The notes beneath the pieces were generated by a model, which was not told the origin of the DNA, searched no databases, and was given only the letters and a program-made list of their open reading frames with translations. From Flavobacteriales bacterium (GTDB taxonomy: Bacteria; Bacteroidota; Bacteroidia; Flavobacteriales_F; PHOS-HE28): a DNA stretch of 64,000 bases. Positions 27,364-36,510 of the stretch are shown here, in pieces; position 1 is the stretch's first letter; each line of letters opens with the position of its first letter. A program made the position numbers and the translations under genes. The stretch lies in NCBI GenBank assembly GCA_016703105.1, contig JADJCS010000017.1, forward strand, positions 62,001 to 126,000, in the 5' to 3' direction.

Positions 27364-29835
27364 CTAGAAGGGATAGCCGATCCCCAGGTTCAAGTTCAGC
27401 AACTGGGACAGGGTCCGGTCTTTCGCACCTCGCTCGAACAGCCATCGGCTACCGGATGCGTAGGAAGGGTCCTTTGTCTTCATTCCAAGGTCGAAACGCA
27501 CGAGGAAGAACTCAAAATTGAGCCGAAGGCCGAGCCCGGTCCCAATGGCCAATTCGCTGAGGAAATCGCTTCCGAACCCGCTTCCGGGTCGTCGTTCGTC
27601 CTCATGCAGGAGCCAGATGTTCGCAGCATCGGCGAAGAGGGCGAGTTCCACGAAGCCGATCAAGTTGAAGCGGTACTCGGCGTTGGCTTCGATCCTGATC
27701 TCACCGATACGATCGAAGGCCACCAATTCCCCAGGGTATGAGCCTGGGCCAACAGAGCGGGCCCGCCACGCCCGTAGACCGTTCGCCCCCCCCACGAAGT
27801 AGCTGGTCTCGAAAGGGAGCACGCCAAGATTGTTCAGAGGGATCCCCACCCCGCCCGCCATGCGGAACGCCAGGCTGCTTTTTTCATGGATCCGGCGATA
27901 GTAACGAAGATCAGCGTCGACTTTCAGGAATTGGGCGAACCGCACGCCGGTGAGTGTGTAGAACGTGTTGCCGGCCGTATCAGTGGTCTGAGGGAGCGAG
28001 AAGGTGTTCCCGATCAATCGCATGAGGTTGCCGGAACTCTCCAAATAGGTGCGGACGAAGAAGTCGTCGCGCTTTTTGATCTTGTCCTGTGTGTTGAACG
28101 TGAACATGAGCCGGTTACCCAGGATCAGGTGGTCCGTGTAGCTGTCGATCAGCACGGGATCGTTGGTCTGTACAAGATATTCCTGGAATTCCGGGGAACG
28201 GTAAGGGATGCGGATGACATTCACTTCGACCGGGTTCAAGGTCCAGGTCTTGGTCCGTGATTCGTTCCATTCGTACCCGAAGCTGAGCTTGGCGAGCGTC
28301 CGGTTGTAGTCCGGTCGGCGCTGGTAGTTGTACAGAAGCCCTAGCGTGGTGCGTGGAGCGGACGCACGCGCGAACCGTTTGCGGTTGATGGGTAGCAGGA
28401 ATTGAGGGAAGCGAAAAGTGATCTCCGGACCGATCTCGATCGTGTTGAACAGTGCGCCCCGGCCTAACAACGGGTTGCCATCCCCGGCATTGGTGGTTTC
28501 GCCCGTGAAACTCTGCTGCGCCTCAAGACCCAGGGTCAGTTGAGCTTGCAAGGAGCCCATGGATCGGAAGAGGTTCCGATGCCGATAGGAAAGACTTATC
28601 GAAGTACCGAGGAACCCGCCACGGTTCGTAGCGAACCCTTCCGCGGAAAGGCTCTGTTGGGACGCGGGAAGCAGCCGAACGGTACAATTGACGCGATCAT
28701 GGGCCGCTATACCCACCGTGTCATAGACCATATCCACGCGGTCGAAAACCCGTAGGTTGGTCAGTCGTTTGTAGGTCAGGTCCGACATCCGCTGGTCGAA
28801 CCGGTCGCCCGGATGAACGAAGAGCGCGGTTTCGAGGGCCTGCGGTCGGTAGGCGGGTTTCCGACCCCGGTAGAGGAAGGCGATGCCCTCGTGGACCAAG
28901 GCATCCGGCATGACGGTCCCGGTGCGGGTGGAGAGTGAGGCGTCCACCGTCATCTTGTCCAAATAGAAGATCGTCCCCTCCGGGGTCCCCCACAGCGGCC
29001 CAGGCGGTCGGCCCGGCGCTCGTGTGATCCGCATGGCGAGTTTGACCTTGCGGTCCCCGACCGCCGTGTCGGCATCGTACGACACTTGTTCGCGTGTGAA
29101 GTAGAGGTAGCCCAGCCCTTTCAGAATTCCCGTGATCCGGTCCCGCTCGGCGTCCAAGTGTTCGGCTCGGAACCGGTCTCCGGGCTTGAGGAGGCTGCCC
29201 TCCCAAGTGCGCTCCACATATTCGTGGATGCCTCCGTGGTCCACGGTGTAGGTCACGGTATCCAATAGGTACGGTTCACCGGCGTCCACGTAGTAGGTGA
29301 CATGCGCTTTGCGGCCCCTGAATTCGACCGTATCGGTCACTCGGGCTTCGAAGTATCCCTCGCGAAGAAGGTAAAGGAGCATTTGTTCGCGAGTGCGGTC
29401 CGTGAGCGCACTGTCGAACACCACCGGCGCTTCCCCCACCACCTCGCGCATCCACTCCCCCGTGGTGCGGCCAACCTCTTTGGGCTGCCTCCCTTTAGCG
29501 ATCCGCCGTTGGTTGTTCACCTCGTTCCGTTCCAGTTTGCGCGCCTTTTTGCGTGCGATCGATCCTGGATCGGGGAAGTTGTAGACGGCCAAATAGAACC
29601 GGACGCCGAGGATACGTTTGTTCGGACGTTGCTTCATCAAGGTGCTCAGGTCACCTTGGTTCACCTGGTTCGCGCGCTCTTTGGCCGTGGCCTTCACCAA
29701 CAAATGCCTACCGGCGGGCACCCGTTTGGCGGGATCGCACCCCGCCATCGCCAAAAGACAGAACAGGAGCAGCAGGGTTGGCGCTGCGCGTACGAGCACG
29801 ATGGGTTTCCTGGTAGCTAGTTTTGACGAACGCAT
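27364..29835 (-). CDS. tamL: TamL-like BamA-family outer-membrane lipoprotein
   Basis: 823 residues from the ATG at 29835. The N-terminus ends in a lipobox (LLAMAGC), so the protein is lipid-anchored, which is the mark of Bacteroidota TamL as distinct from BamA. POTRA-like domains occupy roughly residues 130-400 (for example LLYLLREGYFEARVTDTVEF and YLLDTVTYTV), followed by a 16-strand barrel of the Omp85 superfamily, ending LLNLNLGIGYPF; FETSYFVGGANGLRAW fits the conserved barrel motif region. It probably works with the inner-membrane TamB in moving proteins or lipids to the outer membrane. The gene is divergent from an RNA methyltransferase gene, with only 18 bases between their starts. The -7 box TATATTTG abuts the ATG. 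Confidence 0.9.
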   Translation of the reverse strand: MRSSKLATRKPIVLVRAAPTLLLLFCLLAMAGCDPAKRVPAGRHLLVKATAKERANQVNQGDLSTLMKQRPNKRILGVRFYLAVYNFPDPGSIARKKARKLERNEVNNQRRIAKGRQPKEVGRTTGEWMREVVGEAPVVFDSALTDRTREQMLLYLLREGYFEARVTDTVEFRGRKAHVTYYVDAGEPYLLDTVTYTVDHGGIHEYVERTWEGSLLKPGDRFRAEHLDAERDRITGILKGLGYLYFTREQVSYDADTAVGDRKVKLAMRITRAPGRPPGPLWGTPEGTIFYLDKMTVDASLSTRTGTVMPDALVHEGIAFLYRGRKPAYRPQALETALFVHPGDRFDQRMSDLTYKRLTNLRVFDRVDMVYDTVGIAAHDRVNCTVRLLPASQQSLSAEGFATNRGGFLGTSISLSYRHRNLFRSMGSLQAQLTLGLEAQQSFTGETTNAGDGNPLLGRGALFNTIEIGPEITFRFPQFLLPINRKRFARASAPRTTLGLLYNYQRRPDYNRTLAKLSFGYEWNESRTKTWTLNPVEVNVIRIPYRSPEFQEYLVQTNDPVLIDSYTDHLILGNRLMFTFNTQDKIKKRDDFFVRTYLESSGNLMRLIGNTFSLPQTTDTAGNTFYTLTGVRFAQFLKVDADLRYYRRIHEKSSLAFRMAGGVGIPLNNLGVLPFETSYFVGGANGLRAWRARSVGPGSYPGELVAFDRIGEIRIEANAEYRFNLIGFVELALFADAANIWLLHEDERRPGSGFGSDFLSELAIGTGLGLRLNFEFFLVRFDLGMKTKDPSYASGSRWLFERGAKDRTLSQLLNLNLGIGYPF

Positions 29836-29843
29836 CAAATATA
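29818..29843. promoter_or_regulatory. Overlapping divergent promoter boxes between tamL and the RNA methyltransferase gene
   Basis: Two exact TAnnTTTG boxes: TAGTTTTG at 29818-29825 on the plus strand, inside tamL codons 4-6 and 28 bases before the methyltransferase GTG; and TATATTTG at 29836-29843 on the minus strand, directly touching the tamL ATG. No good TTG was found for either at the standard spacing. The two promoters would compete for the same DNA. Confidence 0.45.
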
Positions 29844-29853
29844 TCCGTAGCAA

Positions 29854-30600
29854 GTGAGCGAAGAGGACCGGAAGCGCGCGCGCGCGCTGCATCAGCGCAA
29901 GCACAGGGAGCAGGAAGGAGCCTACCTGGTGCAGGGCCGCAAGCTGGTGCGCGAACTGCTGGGCGCTGGCCAACAGATCCGTTGCATACTGGCCACGGAA
30001 GAGGTGGCATCGGCGCTGGGACTTCCGCGCGGATCGACACGCATCACACCCGCGCACCAACTCGAAAAGGTGGGCACCATGGAACACGGCAACGAGGTGG
30101 TCGCCATCGTCGGAGTTCCGGAACAGGGAGCGGACGTGGCCCTGGGCACCGAAGAACTCGTGCTCGCCTTGGACGGCGTTGCGGATCCCGGGAATTTGGG
30201 CACGGTGCTTCGCATCGCGGATTGGTTCGGCATTTCACGCGTGTGGTGCGCGGAAGGATCGGTCGATGCGTACAATCCGAAATGTGTGCAAGCGAGCATG
30301 GGGTCAATTTTCCGTGTCGAAGTGCGCATCCTTCCATTAGCGGAACGGTTGGCAACGGCCATGGAGCAGGGTGCTTCGGTCTATTTGGCCGACCTCGAGG
30401 GTGACGATGTGTTCGAATGCGATCTGCGCCGTCCAGCGGTGCTGGTGCTCGGGAGCGAATCGCACGGCCTTTCCCCACATGTGCGTGCGCTTCCCGCGCA
30501 GCGCGTGCGGATACCTGGCTCGGGCAGGGCTGAATCGCTCAATGTGGCCATGGCCGCAGCGGCGCTCTGCATGGAATTCGAGCGTCGGGGACGCGGCTGA
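29854..30600 (+). CDS. SpoU/TrmH-family RNA 2'-O-methyltransferase
   Basis: 248 residues starting at a GTG (29854). SPOUT-superfamily enzymes methylate the 2'-hydroxyl of nucleotides in rRNA or tRNA using SAM bound in a trefoil knot. Motif 1 is LALDGVADPGNLGTVLRIAD near residues 108-127, motif 2 is LVLGSESHGLSP and motif 3 is IPGSGRAESLNVAMAAAALCME. An N-terminal substrate-binding domain (YLVQGRKLVRELL) of the RlmB type precedes it. The target nucleotide is not determinable. Adjacency to tamL in divergent orientation is, as I recall, common in Bacteroidota. Convergent with the FAD oxidoreductase gene, 23 bases away. Confidence 0.95.
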   Translation: MSEEDRKRARALHQRKHREQEGAYLVQGRKLVRELLGAGQQIRCILATEEVASALGLPRGSTRITPAHQLEKVGTMEHGNEVVAIVGVPEQGADVALGTEELVLALDGVADPGNLGTVLRIADWFGISRVWCAEGSVDAYNPKCVQASMGSIFRVEVRILPLAERLATAMEQGASVYLADLEGDDVFECDLRRPAVLVLGSESHGLSPHVRALPAQRVRIPGSGRAESLNVAMAAAALCMEFERRGRG

Positions 30601-30623
30601 CGGAGCGATGTGGCGGAACGGTA

Positions 30624-32174
30624 CTACTGGATCCGCGCTGCGATGCTGTCCGCCACGCGTTGCCCATCCAACGCGGCACTGACGATCCCGCCCGCATAGC
30701 CTGCGCCTTCGCCGCACGGGTAGAGTCCCATAACCTGCGGATGCATCAACGTTCCGGGATCACGCGGTATGCGCACCGGACTGCTGGTGCGGCTTTCCAC
30801 TCCGACGAGGACGGCCTCATTGGTCCGATATCCCCTCATCTTACGGCCGAATTCCACCAACGCCGTTCGAAGACGATCGGTGATCGCACGTGGTAATACC
30901 TCGTTCAAAGCGTGGCTTACGATGCCCGGTGGGTAGCTGCATGCGGGCAGGTCTGAGCTGATACGTTGGGCGATGAAGTCCTCCAGGCGCTGCGCCGGCG
31001 CACGTTGGGTTTTCCCCCCGGCGAGCCATGCGCTCCGCTCGATCGCGCGTTGTGCGTACATACCGTCCAAAGGGCCATCGCTCGATCGCAATGCGCGGCT
31101 GTCCACCACCAGTCCGGAGTTGGCGTACGGGTTGTTGCGCTTGCTCGGGCTCCACCCATTGGTCACCACTTCCTCTTGTGCCGTCGCGCATGGTGCGATG
31201 ATCCCGCCCGGACACATGCAGAAGCTGTACACACCGTGGCCGTCCACCTGTTGCACGAGGTTGTAGCTCGCAGGCGGGAGGAAGGGGTCGCGCACAGCAC
31301 AGTGGTACTGGATGCGGTCGATCACCTCCTGGGGATGTTCAATGCGTACGCCGAGGGCGAAGTCCTTCCGTTCCACCAAGATCCCGCGACGGACCATTAG
31401 TTCGAAGATGTCCCGCGCGGAATGACCCGTGGCCAGGATCACATGGTCCCCGCGCACTTCGTTACCGTGCTGGTCGATCACGCCATGGATCGCGCCGTTC
31501 GCGATGACCAGGTCGGTGACCCGGGTGTTGAAATGGACCTCGCCACCGGCCGCTAGGATCGCATGGCGCATGGCGGTGATGATGCCGGGAAGTTTGTTGG
31601 TGCCCACATGCGGATGCGCGTCCACCAGGATGTCCGGTGAAGCGCCGAACGCGACGAGCTTGTTGAGCACGCCCTGGACGTCACCACGTTTGGTGCTCCG
31701 TGTGTAGAGCTTTCCATCGCTATAGGTCCCCGCCCCACCTTCTCCGAAACAATAGTTGCTCTCCGGATCCACCACATGGTCCCGATTGATGGCCGCGAGA
31801 TCGCGACGGCGTGCGCGTACGTCCTTTCCACGCTCGAGCAGGACCGGTCGCAAGCCGTGCTCGATCGCCCGGAGGGCCGCGAAGAGCCCGGCCGGCCCGC
31901 AACCCACGATCACTACGCGGGGTGAACGGGAAACGTCCGGCCAAGCGTGGGCCTGGACCGCGCTTTCGTCCTCAAGTGCTTCCGTGCGGAGTTCCACGCG
32001 GAGGCGGATCAGTGGGCGTTTCGAGCGCGCGTCCACGGAGCGCCGCAAGAGGCGGTGGGAGAACACCTGGTCCAAGCGAAGTCCGGAAGCTTCCGCTGCC
32101 GCGGCGCGGACGAGCAGCGGATCATGCGCATCGGCCGGCGAGAGCGCGATATCCACCGCGCGCACCGGGCCCAT
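30624..32174 (-). CDS. NAD(P)/FAD-dependent oxidoreductase (COG2509-like)
   Basis: 516 residues. The FAD dinucleotide-binding motif VVIVGCGPAGLFAAL lies near residues 87-101, after an N-terminal domain of about 85 residues that is typical of this uncharacterised dehydrogenase family. Other conserved parts are CFGEGGAGTYSDGKLYTR, VDAHPHVGTNKLPGI, DHVILATGHSARDIFELM, the cysteine-containing SFCMCPGGIIAPC, and the C-terminal GLYPCGEGAGYAGGIVSAA. The electron acceptor and substrate are unknown. The start ATG overlaps the porT stop by one base (TGATG), so it is the last gene of the aminotransferase-rfaE1-ubiE-porT operon. Confidence 0.93.
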   Translation of the reverse strand: MGPVRAVDIALSPADAHDPLLVRAAAAEASGLRLDQVFSHRLLRRSVDARSKRPLIRLRVELRTEALEDESAVQAHAWPDVSRSPRVVIVGCGPAGLFAALRAIEHGLRPVLLERGKDVRARRRDLAAINRDHVVDPESNYCFGEGGAGTYSDGKLYTRSTKRGDVQGVLNKLVAFGASPDILVDAHPHVGTNKLPGIITAMRHAILAAGGEVHFNTRVTDLVIANGAIHGVIDQHGNEVRGDHVILATGHSARDIFELMVRRGILVERKDFALGVRIEHPQEVIDRIQYHCAVRDPFLPPASYNLVQQVDGHGVYSFCMCPGGIIAPCATAQEEVVTNGWSPSKRNNPYANSGLVVDSRALRSSDGPLDGMYAQRAIERSAWLAGGKTQRAPAQRLEDFIAQRISSDLPACSYPPGIVSHALNEVLPRAITDRLRTALVEFGRKMRGYRTNEAVLVGVESRTSSPVRIPRDPGTLMHPQVMGLYPCGEGAGYAGGIVSAALDGQRVADSIAARIQ

Positions 32175-32914
32175 CAGCCTTCGAACGTGAAGGTGAAGAC
32201 GTACACCTTGGTGCGCAGGCTTTGCAATGGGTTGCTGAAGCGGGTGTCGTCGTTGATGATCAGGTTCGGAATGCCGAATCCCGCCTTCAACTCCATGCCG
32301 AACTTGAAGTAGGGGAGGAAGAAGTCGAAGCCCCCGCCCACCTCGGCGGAGTAGTCGAACTTCTTGAGCTTAATGACGATCTCGTCGTCCACGGCATTGT
32401 TCACATCCTTCTGGGTGGCCATATCGATGCTCGCTTTGCCGCCCGCCAGCAGATACACCGCGAAGTTGTTGATGCGGTCACTCCGGAACTTCAGGAGCAA
32501 CGGGAACTCCAGATAGGTGGATTCCACCGGCTTTTCGAATACGACCGGTGTCCCGTCGGTTTTTCGGAAGCGGTAGCGCAGTACGCGGTCCTGGAAGGAG
32601 AGCGACGGGATGAACCGAAGGCTGAGATGCGTCGTCATGTTCAGTGAGCCGACGATGCCGAGATTGAAGCCCGGTTTGCGCAGGTGGTCCACCACTAGCA
32701 CACTGTCCCGCGTGTACGCTTGCGGGTCCAGTTTCATGAAGAAGTCAGAAGTGTTGTAGCACAGAAGAAAACCGAAGTGGAAGCGTCGCAGATCGAAGTT
32801 CGGGAGGTTCTCCACCTTGATCCCTTTCACGCCACCGTTCATTTGGGCGCGCGCTGGCGCGATGCCCAAGAGCATCACCAGGACAGGGGAGAACAACGTG
32901 GCCGATCGGATCAT
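32174..32914 (-). CDS. porT: Type IX secretion system-associated outer-membrane protein PorT
   Basis: 246 residues. A signal peptide (FSPVLVMLLGIAPARAQ) precedes a small beta-barrel with HFGFLLCYNTSDFFMKL, GFNLGIVGSLNMTTHLSLRFIPSLSF, STYLEFPLLLKFRSDR and FKFGMELKAGFGIPN, a pattern typical of PorT (SprT). PorT is needed for T9SS secretion, and this window encodes many proteins with T9SS sorting domains. The pairing of porT with the upstream ubiE is a known Bacteroidota arrangement. A box TAATTTCG lies 10 bases before the start, so porT may also have its own promoter inside the operon. Confidence 0.93.
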   Translation of the reverse strand: MIRSATLFSPVLVMLLGIAPARAQMNGGVKGIKVENLPNFDLRRFHFGFLLCYNTSDFFMKLDPQAYTRDSVLVVDHLRKPGFNLGIVGSLNMTTHLSLRFIPSLSFQDRVLRYRFRKTDGTPVVFEKPVESTYLEFPLLLKFRSDRINNFAVYLLAGGKASIDMATQKDVNNAVDDEIVIKLKKFDYSAEVGGGFDFFLPYFKFGMELKAGFGIPNLIINDDTRFSNPLQSLRTKVYVFTFTFEG

Positions 32915-32924
32915 GGATGCGCAA

Positions 32925-32932
32925 CGAAATTA
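32925..32932 (-). promoter_or_regulatory. Possible internal -7 promoter box before porT, TAATTTCG
   Basis: TAATTTCG on the minus strand, one base off TAnnTTTG, sits in the 39-base ubiE-porT gap, 10 bases before porT. No -33 element was recognised. Confidence 0.35.
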
Positions 32933-32953
32933 ACCTGTGATCCTTGCCCCGCT

Positions 32954-33667
32954 TCAACGATGCGCCTGGTAGAGCGTGGCCACCCCGCCGGTAAGTGGAA
33001 GGGCATGAACCTCGGTGAAGCCAACGGCCGCGAGCAGGGCCACGAACGCTGACCCCTCCGGGAAAGCGTCGACCGATCGCGGCAAATAAGAATATGCTAC
33101 CGAGTCCCCACTGATCCACCGGCCCAGGGTGGGCATGACGTGGTGGAAGTAGAACCGGAAAAAGGGAGCGAGCGGTCCGCGGGGGCGGGAGAACTCCAGG
33201 ACGAACAATCGTCCTCCCGGGCGGAGCACCCGGTGCATCTCCCGCATGCCGGCGGTCAGATCCGCGAAATTGCGCACGCCGAAGGCCACGGTGGCGGCAT
33301 CGAACTTCCCATCCGGGAAAGGCAGGGCCTCGGATGCGGCGCGGATCAACGTCACACGGTCGGCTCGCCCGGCCCGTTCGACCTTGGCCCGGCCCTGGGT
33401 CAGCATACCATCGCTCACGTCCACACCTGTAACACGGGTCGCGTGTCCTGCGCCCAGCAAGGCGAGGTCCGCTGTTCCCGTGGCTACATCCAGCAGGTGC
33501 GCCACAGGTTCTTCTGCCAGCATGCGGACCACCTTGCGGCGCCATCGCTGGTCGATCCCCAGGGAGAAAAGGCGGTTCAAAAGGTCGTATCGCGGTGAGA
33601 TGGCGTCGAACATTCGTTCCACCTCTTCGCGCTTGCTGCCGTCCGTTGAGTAGGGCTTCACCTCCAT
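32954..33667 (-). CDS. ubiE: Demethylmenaquinone methyltransferase
   Basis: 237 residues. It methylates demethylmenaquinone with SAM in the last step of menaquinone synthesis (also called MenG). The N-terminal VERMFDAISPRYDLLNRLFS and SLGIDQRWRRKVV are signatures of the UbiE/COQ5 family, motif I is LLDVATGTADLALLG, and later RNFADLTAGMREMHRVLRPGG is conserved. It starts 6 bases after rfaE1 and is followed by porT. Confidence 0.97.
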   Translation of the reverse strand: MEVKPYSTDGSKREEVERMFDAISPRYDLLNRLFSLGIDQRWRRKVVRMLAEEPVAHLLDVATGTADLALLGAGHATRVTGVDVSDGMLTQGRAKVERAGRADRVTLIRAASEALPFPDGKFDAATVAFGVRNFADLTAGMREMHRVLRPGGRLFVLEFSRPRGPLAPFFRFYFHHVMPTLGRWISGDSVAYSYLPRSVDAFPEGSAFVALLAAVGFTEVHALPLTGGVATLYQAHR

Positions 33668-33673
33668 GCTCGG

Positions 33674-34669
33674 TCAGGCATCTCCTTCCAGTGCTTCACA
33701 TTCCCGGCGGAAGAGGTCCCTATCGATGGGTACAACACCCACTTGCTCGCATACCAGTCCCCCGGCGAGGTTGGCCCATGCCGCCAACGTGCGGGCATCG
33801 GCCCCTTGGGCCAGGAGCAAGGCGGCCACGGCGATCACGGTGTCCCCCGCGCCGCTCACGTCAGCGATGCTGCGATGGTGGGCCGGAAGAAAATGCTCTT
33901 CGTTCGACCGATGCACATAGACCCCGTGTTCGGAGAGGGTGAGCAAGCTGGTGGTATTGCCCAGGGCTTTCTCAAGTGCGAGCACGGCGTTCCGTACTTG
34001 GTCGGGGTCCTTGGCCGACACGTCCATTTTCAGTCCTTCCCGCAATTCCTTCAAGTTCGGTTTGAAGAGATCGACGCGCTCGTAGTGCATGAAATTCCGC
34101 TTCTTCGGATCAACGGCGCATGGGATGCCGTGTTGGCGAGCGCGTTCGGTCACCTGGCGGATCACAGCGGGGGTCAGGCATCCTTTGTCATAATCTTCGA
34201 ACACGATGACCTGTGGCCGTTCCTGATCGATCAGTGCGTCCAGTCGCTTGAGCAGGTCCCTCGCGTCCACTTCACCGAGCTCGGTGTCTTCCTCTTCATC
34301 CACACGTACAATGTGCTGGTGCCCGCTGATCACACGGGTTTTCACTGTGGTGCGCCGTTGGGCCGAACGCACTAGTCCGGCGGTGGTGAGTCCGCTTTCC
34401 AGAAAGAGGGCTTCGGTGCGATCGCCATAAGCGTCGTTCCCCAAAACACTGAGCACGATCGGCCGGGCACCCAGGGCCCGCAGGTTGAGCGCGACGTTGG
34501 CCGCGCCGCCGAGCCGTTCGCTATGGTGCGTAACGCGCACCACCGGCACGGGAGCTTCCGGGGAGATGCGGTCCACCCGGCCCCAGAGGTAGGCGTCGAG
34601 CATCACATCACCGAGCACGAGCACACGGGCGCGCGCAAAGGCATCGAACCGTTCGGCCACACTGGTCAT
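33674..34669 (-). CDS. rfaE1: D-glycero-beta-D-manno-heptose-7-phosphate kinase
   Basis: 331 residues, the length of the kinase half of HldE only, so the adenylyltransferase must be a separate gene elsewhere. It phosphorylates heptose 7-phosphate at C1 in making ADP-heptose for lipopolysaccharide inner core. A PfkB/ribokinase fold is shown by LGDVMLDAYLWGRVDRISPE, GGAANVALNLRALGA, KTRVISGHQHIVRVD and the catalytic loop VSGAGDTVIAVAAL. It overlaps the upstream aminotransferase stop by 4 bases (ATGA) and is 6 bases from ubiE. Confidence 0.93.
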   Translation of the reverse strand: MTSVAERFDAFARARVLVLGDVMLDAYLWGRVDRISPEAPVPVVRVTHHSERLGGAANVALNLRALGARPIVLSVLGNDAYGDRTEALFLESGLTTAGLVRSAQRRTTVKTRVISGHQHIVRVDEEEDTELGEVDARDLLKRLDALIDQERPQVIVFEDYDKGCLTPAVIRQVTERARQHGIPCAVDPKKRNFMHYERVDLFKPNLKELREGLKMDVSAKDPDQVRNAVLALEKALGNTTSLLTLSEHGVYVHRSNEEHFLPAHHRSIADVSGAGDTVIAVAALLLAQGADARTLAAWANLAGGLVCEQVGVVPIDRDLFRRECEALEGDA

Positions 34670-35859
34670 GCGCTGATGCGCTCACCGAACGCGCGCAGGC
34701 GCTCCAGGGCGCCCAGCAGCCTCTCGTCCGAAGTGGCATAACTTATCCGCACGGTGCCCGGGGCGCCAAAAGCCGCACCGTCCACGAGAGCGAGTCCGGC
34801 AATGTCCAGAAGGGCCATGCACACGTCCTCGGTACTTCCCAATTTCCTTCCATCGACCGAGCGTTGCAGCCAGGCACTTACATCGGGGAGCACGTAGAAA
34901 GCTCCCTGAGGCACGTTGAACCGTAGCCCCGGAACCGTAGCGAGCCCTTTCAAAAGCAGGTCCCTGCGCCGCAGAAAATCCACCCGCATGGGAGCGAGCA
35001 GGGCTGGATCGGCCTGCATGCACGCGAGCGTTACACGCTGCGCGATGCCGTTGGCACCGCTGGTGAACTGGCCCTGGACCGTATTGCACGCTTTGGCGAC
35101 CCAGAGCGGAGCTGCGAGGTATCCGATCCGCCAACCGGTGAGCGCGAAGGCTTTCGACAGGCCGTTCACGGTGATGGTACGCTCGGCCATCCCGGGCAGG
35201 GTGCCGAAAGAAATGTGACGTCCTTTGAAAACGATGTGCTCGTAGATCTCATCGCTCAGTACCATCAGGTCGGGGTGCCGCGCGACGATCCCAGCGAGGG
35301 CGGTCAATTCCTCACGATCCAACACCGAGCCCGTAGGGTTGCTCGGCGAACTGAACATCAACAAGCGCGTGCGCGGAGTGATCGCGGCAGCGATGCGGGA
35401 TACGGGCGGTTTGAAGTCCTCCTCGATGGTCGACGGAACGATCACGGGTGTAGCGCCGGCCATGCGGACCTGCTCTCGATAGGTGACCCAGTAGGGAGCG
35501 GGGATCACCACCTCATCTCCCGGGCCAACGAGGCTTAACACCGCGTTCATGATGGCCTGCTTGGCTCCCGTGCTCACCACCACTTGGTCCGCGGTGTATT
35601 CCAGGCCATTGTCGCGCTTCAGCTTGTGGGCGATCGCTTCGCGCACATCCGCGTACCCGTTCACCGGAGGATACTTGTGCCAAGGCCCCTTCAAGGCTTC
35701 TTCTGCGGCCTTCAAAGCGAAAGCGGGTGGATCTTGATCGGGTTCTCCCAGGCTCAGGTCGATGATGTCCTTTCCTTGCGCACGCAATTCCCGGCTCCTT
35801 CGGGCCATGAGCAAGGTGGCAGGTTCGTTTATCGAGCGTACGAGCGGGGAGAGCTGCAT
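34666..35859 (-). CDS. PLP-dependent class I aminotransferase, aspartate aminotransferase-like
   Basis: 397 residues from the ATG at 35859 (MQLSPLVRSINEPATLLMA); a GTG 7 codons earlier is less likely. It has the type I fold: SLGEPDQDPPAFAL, STGAKQAIMNAVLSL, PAPYWVTYREQ, SSPSNPTGSVL, LSDEIYEHIVF, and the PLP-binding lysine in NGLSKAFALTGWRIGYLA. The sequence type is that of prokaryotic aspartate aminotransferases (subgroup Ib), so aspartate/2-oxoglutarate is the likely pair of substrates. First gene of a five-gene operon with rfaE1, ubiE, porT and the FAD oxidoreductase. Confidence 0.94.
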   Translation of the reverse strand: MQLSPLVRSINEPATLLMARRSRELRAQGKDIIDLSLGEPDQDPPAFALKAAEEALKGPWHKYPPVNGYADVREAIAHKLKRDNGLEYTADQVVVSTGAKQAIMNAVLSLVGPGDEVVIPAPYWVTYREQVRMAGATPVIVPSTIEEDFKPPVSRIAAAITPRTRLLMFSSPSNPTGSVLDREELTALAGIVARHPDLMVLSDEIYEHIVFKGRHISFGTLPGMAERTITVNGLSKAFALTGWRIGYLAAPLWVAKACNTVQGQFTSGANGIAQRVTLACMQADPALLAPMRVDFLRRRDLLLKGLATVPGLRFNVPQGAFYVLPDVSAWLQRSVDGRKLGSTEDVCMALLDIAGLALVDGAAFGAPGTVRISYATSDERLLGALERLRAFGERISA

Positions 35860-35909
35860 CGGGCTGGAACCTGCGGCCACAGGGACTATGGGTCAGGGTT
35901 GGAAGGGCG

Positions 35910-35917
35910 CAAAGCTA
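35910..35917 (-). promoter_or_regulatory. Probable -7 promoter box of the five-gene operon, TAGCTTTG
   Basis: An exact TAnnTTTG match on the minus strand, 50 bases before the aminotransferase ATG, in the 129-base divergent gap. No good -33 TTG was found. Confidence 0.4.
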
Positions 35918-35988
35918 AACAAGTGGTCGGGGCGTTACAGGTGATGTGCCATCCCGGTACCGATATTCGTCAACACCTTTGTCCACCA

Positions 35989-36510
35989 ATGGATCCCTTC
36001 ATCCTGCTCCTCACCGCCGTGCTGCCGGCCGTGGTCGTGTTCCTCACGGCCTTCTACCTCATCAAGCAGTTCCTGGGTGGGCGCCATGCGGAGCGGCTCA
36101 CGGAGATCAAGCGGGAGGACCGCAAGCACACCCTTCCACTTCGCCTGCAGGCCTACGAACGTCTGGTCCTCTTCCTGGAGCGCATTTCTCCGGGGGGGCT
36201 GGTGCTGCGCGTTCACAAGAGCAGCATGACCGCCCGCATGCTCCACGCGGAGTTGACAGCCACGATCCGGGAAGAGTTCGAACACAATGTCACGCAACAG
36301 ATCTATGTCTCCGACAAGGCCTGGGTTCGCGTGAAGCAGGCCAAGGAGGAGACGATCCGGATCATCAACATCGCCTATGAACAAACGGATGAACATGCGC
36401 CGGGCACGGAACTCAGCCAGCATGTGTTCGAAACCGCCGGCCGCCTGAGCCACTTGCCTTCGCAGGAGGCGATCATCACGATCAAGGAAGAGGTTCGGCG
36501 CCTCTTCTGA
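35989..36510 (+). CDS. Conserved membrane-anchored Bacteroidota protein (DUF7935-like)
   Basis: 173 residues from the ATG at 35989, which starts a single N-terminal transmembrane helix (ILLLTAVLPAVVVFLTAFYLI). The rest is a predicted soluble helical domain with LRLQAYERLVLFLERISPG, HAELTATIREEFEHNVTQQIYV and VKQAKEETIRIINIAYEQT. I believe it belongs to the conserved Bacteroidota family DUF7935, but no function is known. A near -7 box CACCTTTG lies 7 bases before the ATG. The 3' end overlaps the convergent meaB gene by 29 bases. Confidence 0.8.
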   Translation: MDPFILLLTAVLPAVVVFLTAFYLIKQFLGGRHAERLTEIKREDRKHTLPLRLQAYERLVLFLERISPGGLVLRVHKSSMTARMLHAELTATIREEFEHNVTQQIYVSDKAWVRVKQAKEETIRIINIAYEQTDEHAPGTELSQHVFETAGRLSHLPSQEAIITIKEEVRRLF

